Of a DNA stretch of 64,000 nucleotides, positions 8,482 through 16,256 are shown in pieces. The stretch comes from Aquabacterium sp. (GTDB taxonomy: Bacteria; Pseudomonadota; Gammaproteobacteria; Burkholderiales; Burkholderiaceae_C), in contig JAHFQM010000001.1 of NCBI GenBank assembly GCA_023266355.1, positions 310,001 to 374,000 on the forward strand, written 5' to 3'. How positions within the stretch are numbered: the stretch's first letter is position 1; every line of letters begins with the position of its first letter. The translations under genes and the position numbers were made by a program. A model generated the notes under the pieces. That model saw only the letters and a program-made list of their open reading frames with translations, did not search any database and had not been told where the DNA came from.

Positions 8482-9420
8482 TCAGCGGTGTGGCCAGGCG
8501 CTCACCGCCTGCGCCAGCACATCGCCCACGGTGGTGGATGCGGTGGGTGCCGGCAGCGCCAGGCCCAGCTCGCGCGCGGCTTGTGTCAGCGCCGCACACG
8601 GGTCGCTCAGGTCCAGCGGTTCTGCGCCGTTTTGCTTGGACAGCTTCTCGCCGTTCTCACCGCGCACCAGGGGCGTGTGCAAGTAGCTGGGCGTGGGCAG
8701 GCCCAGGCAGCGCTGCAGCCAGATCTGGCGGGGCGTGTTGTCGGCCAGGTCCTCGCCGCGCACGATGTGGGTGATGCCTTGCGCGGCATCGTCCACCACG
8801 ACGGCCAGCTGGTAGGCCCACAGGCCGTCGGCGCGCTTGACCACGAAGTCGCCCACCGCTGTGTCGAGCGCCTGTGATTGCGGGCCCAGGCGGCGGTCGG
8901 TCCAGTGGCTCAGGGCGGCTTCTCCCGTGGGCACTTTCAGGCGCCAGGCACGGGGCGTGCGTCCTTGGAGGCCCGCTTGCAGGCCGTGCGCGTCGGGCCG
9001 GCAAGTGCCGGGGTAGACCCATTCGCCATGCCGTGGCTTGTGCAGGCCGGCGGCCTCGTGCGCGCGGGCGATGTCGGCGCGGGTGCAGGCGCAGCCGTAG
9101 GCCTGGCCCTGGGCAATGAGCGTGTCCAGCGCGGCCTGGTAGAGCGCGCTGCGCTGGCTTTGCCACACGGGCGGGGCATCGGGCAGCAGACCGCAGGCGG
9201 CCAGTTGCGACAGGATGAGGGCGTCGGCGCCGGGCACGCAGCGGGGCGAGTCCACGTCCTCGATGCGCACCAGCCATGTGCCCTGCGAGGCGCCACCGAG
9301 GCCACTGCGGGCGCGCACGTCCAGCCAGGAGGCCAGCGCCGCCACGAGCGAGCCAGCGTGCAGCGGCCCGGTGGGCGAGGGCGCGAACCGGCCCACGCAG
9401 CGACCGACCGGGTCGATCAC
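8482..9420 (-). CDS. gluQ: Glutamyl-Q tRNA(Asp) synthetase
   Basis: GluQRS transfers glutamate to queuosine at position 34 of tRNA-Asp; it resembles the catalytic half of GluRS without the anticodon domain. The HIGH-type motif is [11 protein letters not shown] (residues 14-24), the KMSKS-type motif is KLSKQN (259-264), and the zinc-site cysteines Cys110, Cys112 and Cys140 are present. The GTG at 9420 is chosen because it overlaps the LysR stop codon as GTGA and gives a family-length protein of 312 residues; an upstream ATG at 9489 would overlap the regulator by 73 bases. Confidence 0.9.
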   Translation of the reverse strand: MIDPVGRCVGRFAPSPTGPLHAGSLVAALASWLDVRARSGLGGASQGTWLVRIEDVDSPRCVPGADALILSQLAACGLLPDAPPVWQSQRSALYQAALDTLIAQGQAYGCACTRADIARAHEAAGLHKPRHGEWVYPGTCRPDAHGLQAGLQGRTPRAWRLKVPTGEAALSHWTDRRLGPQSQALDTAVGDFVVKRADGLWAYQLAVVVDDAAQGITHIVRGEDLADNTPRQIWLQRCLGLPTPSYLHTPLVRGENGEKLSKQNGAEPLDLSDPCAALTQAARELGLALPAPTASTTVGDVLAQAVSAWPHR

Positions 9421-10373
9421 AGCAGCAGCCCCTCGTGCAGGTCCAGCAAGGCCTGGCGTGTCTTGGTGCTGGCCAGCTGGTGCAGCCACCAGGTCAAGGC
9501 CATGCCCGGCTGGGCCACGCTTTGGCGCCAGGCGTAATGCGCGGCGATGACGCGGCGCGGCCCTTCCACCACCTTGTGCACCAGGCGGCCACTGGCCAGG
9601 TGCGGTCGCACCATGGGTTCGGGCAGGTAGCCGATGCCCATGCCACGCAATTGCGCCTCCAGCTTGGCCGACATCGACGGCAGGGTCAGCACGTCCTGGC
9701 CAGGCAGGATGCCCACCGTCATGGGCTCCATCCGCTTGGCGGTGTCGGCCACGGCGATGATGCGGTGCTCGGCCACGGTGGCGGGGCTCAGGGGCTCCGC
9801 GGCTGCGGCCAGCGGGTGGTGGGGCGCGACCGTCAGGATGAAGTGGTGCTCGCCGATGGGCTCGCAGCGGATGTCCGGGCCCGATGCGCGTTCGCTGGAC
9901 ACCCCGATGGCCAGGTCGGCTTCGCCCGAGGCCAGGGCCTCCCAGGTGCCTGTCATGACCTCGCTGCGCATGCGCAAGCGCGTGGGGGGCTTGAGGCTCA
10001 GGAAGGCCTCCATCAGGTCGAAGACGGCATGGGGCGCGATCGCCTTGTCCACCGCGATGGTCAACTCGGTCTCCCAGCCGGAGGCCACGCGCCGCACGCG
10101 GTTGGCCACGGCGTCCATCTGCTGCAGCAGCAGGGTGCCTTCGCGCAGCAGCTCCTCGCCGGCGGCGGTCAGGCGGGCCTGGCGGCTGCGCCGGTCGAAC
10201 AGCAGCACATCGAGCGCGTCTTCCAGCTGGCGCACGCTGTAGGTCAGGGCCGAGGGCACCTTGCCCAGCTCGCGGGCGGCGGCGGCAAAGCTGCCCGTGC
10301 GCGCGATGGTGACGACCATCTGCAGGGCGTCGGGCGACAGCGCGTGGTGCTGGTGGGGGTGGCGGTCGGACAT
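9417..10373 (-). CDS. LysR-family transcriptional regulator
   Basis: The product has an N-terminal winged helix-turn-helix (residues about 11-70, with [20 protein letters not shown] and [12 protein letters not shown]) and a LysR substrate-binding domain to residue 318. ATG at 10373 is used because the frame above it only offers a TTG that lies inside a palindromic operator. It is divergent from a pirin gene, and the shared gap holds a T-N11-A palindrome, so it probably controls both. Its stop codon overlaps the gluQ start, an unexpected pairing. The ligand is unknown. Confidence 0.9.
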   Translation of the reverse strand: MSDRHPHQHHALSPDALQMVVTIARTGSFAAAARELGKVPSALTYSVRQLEDALDVLLFDRRSRQARLTAAGEELLREGTLLLQQMDAVANRVRRVASGWETELTIAVDKAIAPHAVFDLMEAFLSLKPPTRLRMRSEVMTGTWEALASGEADLAIGVSSERASGPDIRCEPIGEHHFILTVAPHHPLAAAAEPLSPATVAEHRIIAVADTAKRMEPMTVGILPGQDVLTLPSMSAKLEAQLRGMGIGYLPEPMVRPHLASGRLVHKVVEGPRRVIAAHYAWRQSVAQPGMALTWWLHQLASTKTRQALLDLHEGLLL

Positions 10374-10395
10374 GGCGTGGGCCGAAGGGCCTTGT

Positions 10396-10416
10396 TCATT
10401 CAAACGGTTTGAATGA
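10396..10416. promoter_or_regulatory. Perfect palindrome, probable LysR operator
   Basis: TCATTCAAAC and GTTTGAATGA are perfect 10-base inverted arms around a single G. The core reads TCAAACGGTTTGA, matching the T-N11-A rule for LysR-type regulators. It lies 23 bases upstream of the chosen LysR start and 110 bases upstream of the divergent pirin gene, as expected for autoregulation plus control of the neighbour. Confidence 0.7.
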
Positions 10417-10525
10417 TGCCATCAGTCGCGTGCACACGTCGCGGCACCTCGCCCACCTACAGTGGAACCCATGGACACGGCGCACCAGGCGCCCCGTCCC
10501 GGCCACTTGAAGAAGGATGACCACC

Positions 10526-11227
10526 ATGCTGACCCTGCGCACTTCCGACCAACGCGGCTTTGCCGACCACGGCTGGCTGCAGTCCTTCCACAGCTTCTCC
10601 TTCGCCGATTACTTCGACCCGGCCCACATGGGTTTCGGCCCGCTGCGCGTCATCAACGACGACGTGGTGGCGGCCGGCCGCGGCTTCGGCATGCACGGCC
10701 ACCGCGACATGGAAATCGTCACCTACGTGCTGCAAGGCAAGCTCAGCCACAAGGACAGCCTGGGCAATGGCGCCGACATCCTGCCCGGCGATGTGCAGCG
10801 CATGAGCGCCGGCAAAGGCATCATGCACAGCGAATTCAACCAGGGCCTGCGCGACCCCGTGCACCTGCTGCAGATCTGGATCGAGCCCACCGACAAGGGC
10901 GGCGCGCCCAGCTACGAGCAGAAGAATTTCAGCGATGCCGACAAGCGCGGTCGCCTGCGCCTGGTGGCTTCGCCCGACGGCAGTGAGGGCTCGGTGACCA
11001 TCCATGCGGATGCGAGCTTGCGCGTGGGCCTGTTCGATGGCGAGGAGCGCGCCGAGCTGGCGCTGAACCCCGCCCGCAAGGCCTATGTGCACGTGGCCCG
11101 CGGTGCCATCGTGGCCAATGGCCAGGCGCTGAAGGCGGGCGATGCGCTCAAGCTGGAAGGCGAGGCCTTGCTCACGCTGCAAGGCGGTGAGCAGGCCGAA
11201 GTGCTGGTCTTCGACCTGGCCGCCTGA
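10526..11227 (+). CDS. Pirin family protein (YhhW-like, putative quercetin dioxygenase)
   Basis: Pirins are bicupins that bind one metal; bacterial members such as YhhW show quercetin 2,3-dioxygenase activity. The metal ligands are all present: His57, His59, His101 and Glu103 (GMHGHRDME and GIMHSEFN). The product has 233 residues. ATG at 10526 is favoured over ATG at 10517 because the AAGGA Shine-Dalgarno overlaps the earlier one and is spaced 8 bases from the later. It is divergent from a LysR regulator with a palindromic operator between them. The physiological substrate is unknown. Confidence 0.9.
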   Translation: MLTLRTSDQRGFADHGWLQSFHSFSFADYFDPAHMGFGPLRVINDDVVAAGRGFGMHGHRDMEIVTYVLQGKLSHKDSLGNGADILPGDVQRMSAGKGIMHSEFNQGLRDPVHLLQIWIEPTDKGGAPSYEQKNFSDADKRGRLRLVASPDGSEGSVTIHADASLRVGLFDGEERAELALNPARKAYVHVARGAIVANGQALKAGDALKLEGEALLTLQGGEQAEVLVFDLAA

Positions 11228-11240
11228 GGGGACCGAGGTG

Positions 11241-12107
11241 TCAGCTCTGCTGTGCTTCCAGGGTGTAGGCGGCGTAGTCGTCCACACCCAGGGTCTCGAC
11301 CAGCCAGGGCAGGGCCTCGGCCAGGCGGTCGTAAAGCGTCCACGGTGGGTTGACGATGAACATGCCGCTGCCGTAGAGGCCCAGGCCGCCCTTTTCGGCG
11401 CCCTTGACGCGCAGCGTGGCGTGCAGCCAGTCCACCTTTTCCAGCGAGCCACCCAGGCGTTTGAGCTGGGCGCCGAACTGCTGCGATTCCATGCGCGCCA
11501 CCTCGGGGTACCAGACGGCGTAGGTGCCCGTGGCGAAACGCGGGATGGCCTCTTTCAGCGTCTGCAGCACGCGCTTGTAGTCTTCCTTCGCCTCGTAGGG
11601 CGGGTCGATGTGGACCAGGCCCCGCTTGGGCGGCGGCGGCAGGATGCCACGCAGGCCGTTGAAGCCGTCGGCCTCTTCGATGCTGACGCCGCGTCGCACC
11701 GACTCGAAGTGGCCGCGAAGCAGCTTGATCTCGGTGGGGTGCAGCTCGTAGAGGCGCAGGTGGTCGCCCTGGCGCAGCATCTGCGCGGCCAGTTGGGGCG
11801 AGCCGGGATACCACTGCAGGGTGTCGCCGCTGTTGAGCGCCGCCACCTGGGCCAGGTAGCTCTTGACCGCCTCGGGCGTGGCCTTCTTGTTGCGCAAGGG
11901 CCAGAGCGTGTTGACGCCCGAGTCCGCTTCGGCGCTCTTGGTGGCGTAGCCGCTGGTGAGGTCGTAGATGCCGCCACCGGCGTGGGTGTCGATCACCCAG
12001 AAAGGTTTGTCTTTTTGCAGCAGGTGCTCAAGCATCTGCACCAGCACCATGTGCTTGAGCACATCGGCGTGGTTGCCCGCGTGGAAGCCGTGTCGGTAAC
12101 TGAACAT
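11241..12107 (-). CDS. rlmJ: 23S rRNA (adenine2030-N6)-methyltransferase RlmJ
   Basis: RlmJ methylates N6 of A2030 in 23S rRNA. The family start MFSYRHGFHAGNHADVLKH is exact, and the catalytic motif DPPY lies at residues 168-171. The 288-residue length is typical. It is convergent with the pirin gene (13-base gap). No Shine-Dalgarno precedes the start; a -10-like TAACCT lies 6 bases upstream instead. Confidence 0.95.
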   Translation of the reverse strand: MFSYRHGFHAGNHADVLKHMVLVQMLEHLLQKDKPFWVIDTHAGGGIYDLTSGYATKSAEADSGVNTLWPLRNKKATPEAVKSYLAQVAALNSGDTLQWYPGSPQLAAQMLRQGDHLRLYELHPTEIKLLRGHFESVRRGVSIEEADGFNGLRGILPPPPKRGLVHIDPPYEAKEDYKRVLQTLKEAIPRFATGTYAVWYPEVARMESQQFGAQLKRLGGSLEKVDWLHATLRVKGAEKGGLGLYGSGMFIVNPPWTLYDRLAEALPWLVETLGVDDYAAYTLEAQQS

Positions 12108-12113
12108 GGGCGA

Positions 12114-12119
12114 AGGTTA
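12114..12119 (-). promoter_or_regulatory. -10-like hexamer 6 bases before rlmJ
   Basis: On the minus strand TAACCT is followed by TCGCCC and the rlmJ ATG. The match to TATAAT is only moderate. It is listed because the spacing repeats that of other starts in the window. Confidence 0.25.
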
Positions 12120-12222
12120 GCGGGTTTGCAGCCCTTTGGCCCACGTTCCGTGTGTCTTTTTTGACGGGGCCACACTGGCCCGTCCCTTTTCGTCTGTCCA
12201 ACCCTGTCTGATCGGAAACACC

Positions 12223-12780
12223 ATGAGCAAGAACATCGTCATCGTCTATTTCAGCGGCTACGGCCACACCCAGCGCATGGCCGAGGCCGTGGCGCAAGGC
12301 GCGAGCGGCACCCTGCTGGCCGTTGACAAGGACGGCAACCTGCCCGAAGGCGGCTGGGAAACCCTGGCCGCGGCCGATGCCATCGTCTTCGGCGCACCCA
12401 CCTACATGGGCAGCGTGCCCTGGCAGTACAAGAAGTTCATCGATGCCAGCTCCAAGCCCTGGTACACCCAGCAATGGAAGGACAAGATCGCGGCCGGTTT
12501 CACCAACTCGGCCTCGATGAACGGCGACAAGCTCTCCACCTTGCACTACCTGTTCACCCTGTCGCAGCAGCACAGCATGATCTGGGTGGGCACAGGCCTG
12601 ATGCCCAGCAACGCCAAGGCTGCCACGCGCAACGACGTGAACTACGTGGCCTCGTTCAGCGGTGCCATGGCCTCGACCCCGTCGGACGCCAGCCCTGACG
12701 AAATGCTCCCTGGCGATCTGGAAACGGCCCGCCTGTTCGGTGCCCGCGTGGCCGCCGTCACGGCAAAATTCTCGGCCTGA
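12223..12780 (+). CDS. Flavodoxin/WrbA-like NAD(P)H:quinone oxidoreductase family protein
   Basis: The 185-residue product starts MSKNIVIVYFSGYGHTQRMA, a flavodoxin-type FMN phosphate loop, and carries GAPTYMGSVPWQYKKFID, the WrbA-like FMN-ring loop. It probably performs two-electron reduction of quinones or related compounds. ATG at 12223 is chosen because similarity begins there, although the frame is open from 12136. The gap upstream has a TTGACG at about 12163 but no clear -10. The next gene, 35 bases downstream, is another FMN-dependent reductase. Confidence 0.85.
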   Translation: MSKNIVIVYFSGYGHTQRMAEAVAQGASGTLLAVDKDGNLPEGGWETLAAADAIVFGAPTYMGSVPWQYKKFIDASSKPWYTQQWKDKIAAGFTNSASMNGDKLSTLHYLFTLSQQHSMIWVGTGLMPSNAKAATRNDVNYVASFSGAMASTPSDASPDEMLPGDLETARLFGARVAAVTAKFSA

Positions 12781-12815
12781 TCCCGCTTCGTCACCTGTCT
12801 CGCTGAAAGCCATCC

Positions 12816-13436
12816 ATGACCGCCACTTCTGCATCACGCCCACCCCGCCTGCTGGTGATCTCCGGCAGCGCCCGAACCGGCTCGCTCAACCGCGAACTGG
12901 CCGAGCTCGCGGCCCACAAGGCCCGCGCTCTGGGCGCCGAAACCACCTCGGTGGACCTGCGGGCCTTGGGCCTGCCGGTGTTCGATGCCGACCTGTTGCA
13001 GGCCCAGGGCATGCCGCAAGGCGCCTTGCGGTTGCGCGACTGGATGGCCCAGCACGACGGTGTGCTGCTGGCCAACCCCGAGTACAACGCCCTGCCCACG
13101 CCGCTGCTCATCAACGCCTTTGACTGGTTGTCGGTGGTGCAGCCCGAGGGTGACACGCCTTCGGGCACGGGTGCCACGGCGGGCAAGCCGGTGGGTTTGT
13201 TGGCGGCCTCGCCGGGCGCGCTGGGCGGCATCCGTGCCTTGCCCATCGTGCGCACTTACCTGAGCACCAATTTCGCGATGGTGGTGGTGCCCGAGCAGCT
13301 GGCCCTGCCTTTGGCCGACCAGCAGCTCAGCGCAGAGCGCGCGGACCGCGAGCGCCTGGCCAAGCCCGAGCTGGACGCGGTGCTGGACCGCCTGGTGGTC
13401 TCGGTCGTGAAGCAGGCGCGCTGGCGTCTGGCCTGA
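12816..13436 (+). CDS. NADPH-dependent FMN reductase family protein
   Basis: This 206-residue flavodoxin-like fold protein has LLVISGSARTGSLNREL at about residues 12-28 and NPEYNALPTPLLINAFDWLS, the signatures of the FMN_red family (azoreductase, chromate reductase and quinone reductase members). It follows the WrbA-like gene by 35 bases on the same strand, so the two probably form a small redox operon. The gene ends 13 bases from the convergent hydrolase gene. The substrate cannot be assigned. Confidence 0.88.
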   Translation: MTATSASRPPRLLVISGSARTGSLNRELAELAAHKARALGAETTSVDLRALGLPVFDADLLQAQGMPQGALRLRDWMAQHDGVLLANPEYNALPTPLLINAFDWLSVVQPEGDTPSGTGATAGKPVGLLAASPGALGGIRALPIVRTYLSTNFAMVVVPEQLALPLADQQLSAERADRERLAKPELDAVLDRLVVSVVKQARWRLA

Positions 13437-13449
13437 AGCGGCCGCTGCC

Positions 13450-14394
13450 TCACTTGGCGAGGAAGTCGCGCAGCGCACGCAAGGTGCGTTCGGCGTCTTC
13501 CTCCTGGGGCAGGTGCCCCAGCCCCGCGAACGTCACCAGCTGGCAGTGCGGGATGTCCTGGCAGAACAGGCTGCCGTGGTCGGGCGAGATCATCTCGTCG
13601 CGCTCGCCCCACATCACCAGGGTGGGCTGTTGCACGCGGCGGATCAAGGCGGACGAGGCGCCGAACTGGGCCTGGTCCATGCGCTGGAACAGCGCGCGCC
13701 GGTTGCCCACGCGCAGGATGAGTTCGAAGTAGCGGTCCACCTTCTCGGCCGTGACCTTCTCGTCGTTGCCGAACACGCTGCGCAGGCTGATGGCCACCAT
13801 CGCGCGCGGCAGGATGCGCTCGGACACCCAACGCATGCCGCGCATGCTGGCCACCTGGAAGGCCGCGGGCATGGACAGCACGGCGGGCGGGTAGCCGTCC
13901 GAGTCGATCAGCACCAGTTTGCGCACGCGCTCGGGCGCGAGCACGGCCGTTTGCCAGGCGATTTCGCCGCCCAGGGCATTGCCCACCAGCACCACGCGCT
14001 TGACGCCCAAGGTGTCGAGCAGGCGCAGCACGAAGCGCGTGTAGGCGTCGATGCGGTAGTCGCCCTGAGGGCTGGGGCCGGTCAGGCCGAAGCCTGGCAG
14101 GTCCACGCTGATGATGCGGCGCTGGTCCTGCAGCGAAGTCTGCCAGCCTTCGTAGCTGTGCAAGCTGGAGGCCATGCCGTGCAGCAGCACGATGGGCGTG
14201 GGGTCGTCGCGAGGGCCGGTGTCACGCATGTGCACCTGCATGCCATCGAGCTCCAGGAAGGTCGATGGCTCGGGGGCCCAACGCGCCAGCAACTGGCCGA
14301 GCTGGCGGTCAGGCTCCCAGGCCGCCCAGACGAGCGCGGACACCGCCATGCCGACGAGCAACCCGATCCACCACAAACGCTTGAGCCATTTCAT
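13450..14394 (-). CDS. Membrane-anchored alpha/beta hydrolase with alanine at the nucleophile position
   Basis: An N-terminal membrane anchor (residues about 5-26) precedes an alpha/beta-hydrolase domain of 314 residues in total. The oxyanion region LLHGMASSLHSYEGW, a candidate acid in GERDEMIS and the histidine in AGLGHLPQEE are present. The nucleophile elbow, normally GNSLGG in this family, reads GNALGG: codon GCC at 13975-13977 encodes Ala140. The usual serine hydrolase mechanism would therefore be lost. It lies 54 bases after the SDR gene on the same strand and may be the last gene of the monooxygenase operon. Confidence 0.85.
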   Translation of the reverse strand: MKWLKRLWWIGLLVGMAVSALVWAAWEPDRQLGQLLARWAPEPSTFLELDGMQVHMRDTGPRDDPTPIVLLHGMASSLHSYEGWQTSLQDQRRIISVDLPGFGLTGPSPQGDYRIDAYTRFVLRLLDTLGVKRVVLVGNALGGEIAWQTAVLAPERVRKLVLIDSDGYPPAVLSMPAAFQVASMRGMRWVSERILPRAMVAISLRSVFGNDEKVTAEKVDRYFELILRVGNRRALFQRMDQAQFGASSALIRRVQQPTLVMWGERDEMISPDHGSLFCQDIPHCQLVTFAGLGHLPQEEDAERTLRALRDFLAK

Positions 14395-14448
14395 CCGCGC
14401 ATCATGCCGCAGAGCCGGGCCGCATCCGGCCCCGCAGGCTCAGGGATG

Positions 14449-15321
14449 TCACCGAGTGGCGGTGGCGGCGCGGTGGCGGCGGGAGTCGTTCATCTTGCGC
14501 ACCTGGCGCATCACCAGCACCTGGTAGGCCGAGCCCAGCAGGCGCACGACCTTGTCGAGGAAGCGCGCGTCGGGGCCGACCAGCACGCGCCGTTCGTTGT
14601 TCTCCACGGCCTTGATGATCTGCAAGGCGGCCGATTCGGCCGTGGTCACGTTGATGAGCTTGTTGGCCGCGCGCTTGTGGTCGGCCTCGCTCACGCCGGT
14701 CTTGGCCGTCACCGACGCATCGATCTTGCCGGCCATGGCGATGTTGGTCGCGATGCCGCCCGGGTGCACGCAGGTGGCGCTGACGCCACAGCCTTCCATC
14801 TCCAGCTCCATGCGCAGGGCCTCGGTGTAGCCGCGCACGGCGAACTTGCTGGCGTTGTAGGTGCCTTGCGTGGGCACGGCCATCAGGCCGAACAGGCTGG
14901 AGGTGTTGACGATGTGGCCATCGCCCGAGGCCTTCAGGTGGGGCAGGAAGGCCTGGGTGCCGTGGACCACGCCCCAGAAGTTGATGCCCATGATCCACTC
15001 GAAGTCGGTGATCTTGACGTCCTCGACGTTGGCGGTCAGCGCCACGCCGGCGTTGTTGAAGACCAGGTTGACCTTGCCGTGGTCGCGCGCGGCTTCGCTG
15101 GCCCAGGCGAACACGGCGTCGCGGTCGGCCACATTGACCTTCTTCACCGTGACCTTGACGCCGTGCTGGGAGGCCAGCTCGGCCGTCTTGACCAGCTCGG
15201 CTTCGTTGACGTCGCTCAGGGCCAGGTGGCAGCCGCGGCGGGCCAGCTCGACGGCCAGGGTGCGGCCCATGCCGGAGGCGGCACCGGTGATGGCGGCAAC
15301 TTTGTTCTGGAAGGATTTCAT
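14449..15321 (-). CDS. Short-chain dehydrogenase/reductase
   Basis: The 290-residue protein has the SDR cofactor motif TGAASGMGRT at about residues 11-20, the NNAG motif (VFNNAGVAL) and the catalytic YNASK, so it is an active classical SDR. It probably interconverts an alcohol and a ketone. ATG at 15321 has a GAGGAG Shine-Dalgarno 7 bases upstream. It is third in the operon BVMO-esterase-SDR, 23 bases after the esterase, which suggests it supplies the ketone for the monooxygenase or handles the alcohol released by the esterase. Confidence 0.92.
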   Translation of the reverse strand: MKSFQNKVAAITGAASGMGRTLAVELARRGCHLALSDVNEAELVKTAELASQHGVKVTVKKVNVADRDAVFAWASEAARDHGKVNLVFNNAGVALTANVEDVKITDFEWIMGINFWGVVHGTQAFLPHLKASGDGHIVNTSSLFGLMAVPTQGTYNASKFAVRGYTEALRMELEMEGCGVSATCVHPGGIATNIAMAGKIDASVTAKTGVSEADHKRAANKLINVTTAESAALQIIKAVENNERRVLVGPDARFLDKVVRLLGSAYQVLVMRQVRKMNDSRRHRAATATR

Positions 15322-15344
15322 GGGGGGCTCCTCGGTGGCGGGTG

Positions 15345-16256
15345 TCAGTGGGCGCTGCGTGCCACGCGGGCGATGAACTCGCCGCATTCCTTCAGCGTCT
15401 GGCGCGCTTCGGGCAGCATCAGCATCGTCGGCCAAATGTGGGGCATCTTGGCGCGCAGGTGGATCTCGCTGGTCACGCCCTGGGCCATGGCGCGCTCGTG
15501 CAGTCGTGTGGAGTCGGACAGCAGGATCTCGTGGCGGCTGGCGTGGATCATCAGCGAGGGCAGCCCCTGGAGGTTGGCGAACAGCGGCGAGGCCAGCGGC
15601 GTGGTGGTCGGCTTGCCGGCCAGGTAGAGCGCGGCGGCTTCCGGCAGCGATTCGGGGTTGAACATCACGTCGGCGTCGGCCAGCGTCTTCATGGTCTCGC
15701 CCGAGCAGGTGAGGTCGGTCCAGGGCGAGAACAGGATGGCGCCGGCCGGCAGGGGCAGGCCCTGGTCGCGCGCGGCCACCATGCAGGCCAGGGCCAGGCC
15801 GCCGCCGGCGGAGTCACCGGCGAAGACCACGGTGCGCGGGTCGGTGCCCTGGCGCAGCAGCTCTTGCCACCAGGCCACGGCGTCGTCCACCGCGGCGGGG
15901 AAGACGTGTTCGGGCGCCATGCGGTAGTCCACCGACAGCACGCGCGCCTGCGCCGTGCGGGCCAGGTAGGCGCAGGTGGGGCGGTGGGTGTCCAGGCCGC
16001 AGAAAAAATAGCCGCCGCCGTGGAAGTACAGCACCGTGTGCTTGGGGTGGGCCACGCTCAGCCACTCGGCCGCGCACAGCCGGTGTTGCGCTTGAGGCGG
16101 CACGGGCGTGTGCGCGATGCTCTTGGGCGGCGGCGGGTAGCGCTTGGCCATCTTGCTGACCATGTGGCGCGCCTTCTCGACGTTCAAGGGGCCGCGGCCC
16201 TGGCGCTTGAACTGGTGACGCAGGACGAGGTTGGTGATGAAGGATTGGATGCTCAT
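15345..16256 (-). CDS. Alpha/beta hydrolase, hormone-sensitive-lipase-type esterase
   Basis: The 303-residue product has HGGGYFFCG (the HSL oxyanion motif) and GDSAGGGLA with the catalytic serine, so it is an intact family IV esterase. The ATG at 16256 overlaps the stop codon of the monooxygenase gene as ATGA, indicating translational coupling. An esterase next to a Baeyer-Villiger enzyme suggests it hydrolyses the ester made by that enzyme; this is inference from gene order. The longer upstream frame overlaps the monooxygenase and is rejected. Confidence 0.92.
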   Translation of the reverse strand: MSIQSFITNLVLRHQFKRQGRGPLNVEKARHMVSKMAKRYPPPPKSIAHTPVPPQAQHRLCAAEWLSVAHPKHTVLYFHGGGYFFCGLDTHRPTCAYLARTAQARVLSVDYRMAPEHVFPAAVDDAVAWWQELLRQGTDPRTVVFAGDSAGGGLALACMVAARDQGLPLPAGAILFSPWTDLTCSGETMKTLADADVMFNPESLPEAAALYLAGKPTTTPLASPLFANLQGLPSLMIHASRHEILLSDSTRLHERAMAQGVTSEIHLRAKMPHIWPTMLMLPEARQTLKECGEFIARVARSAH

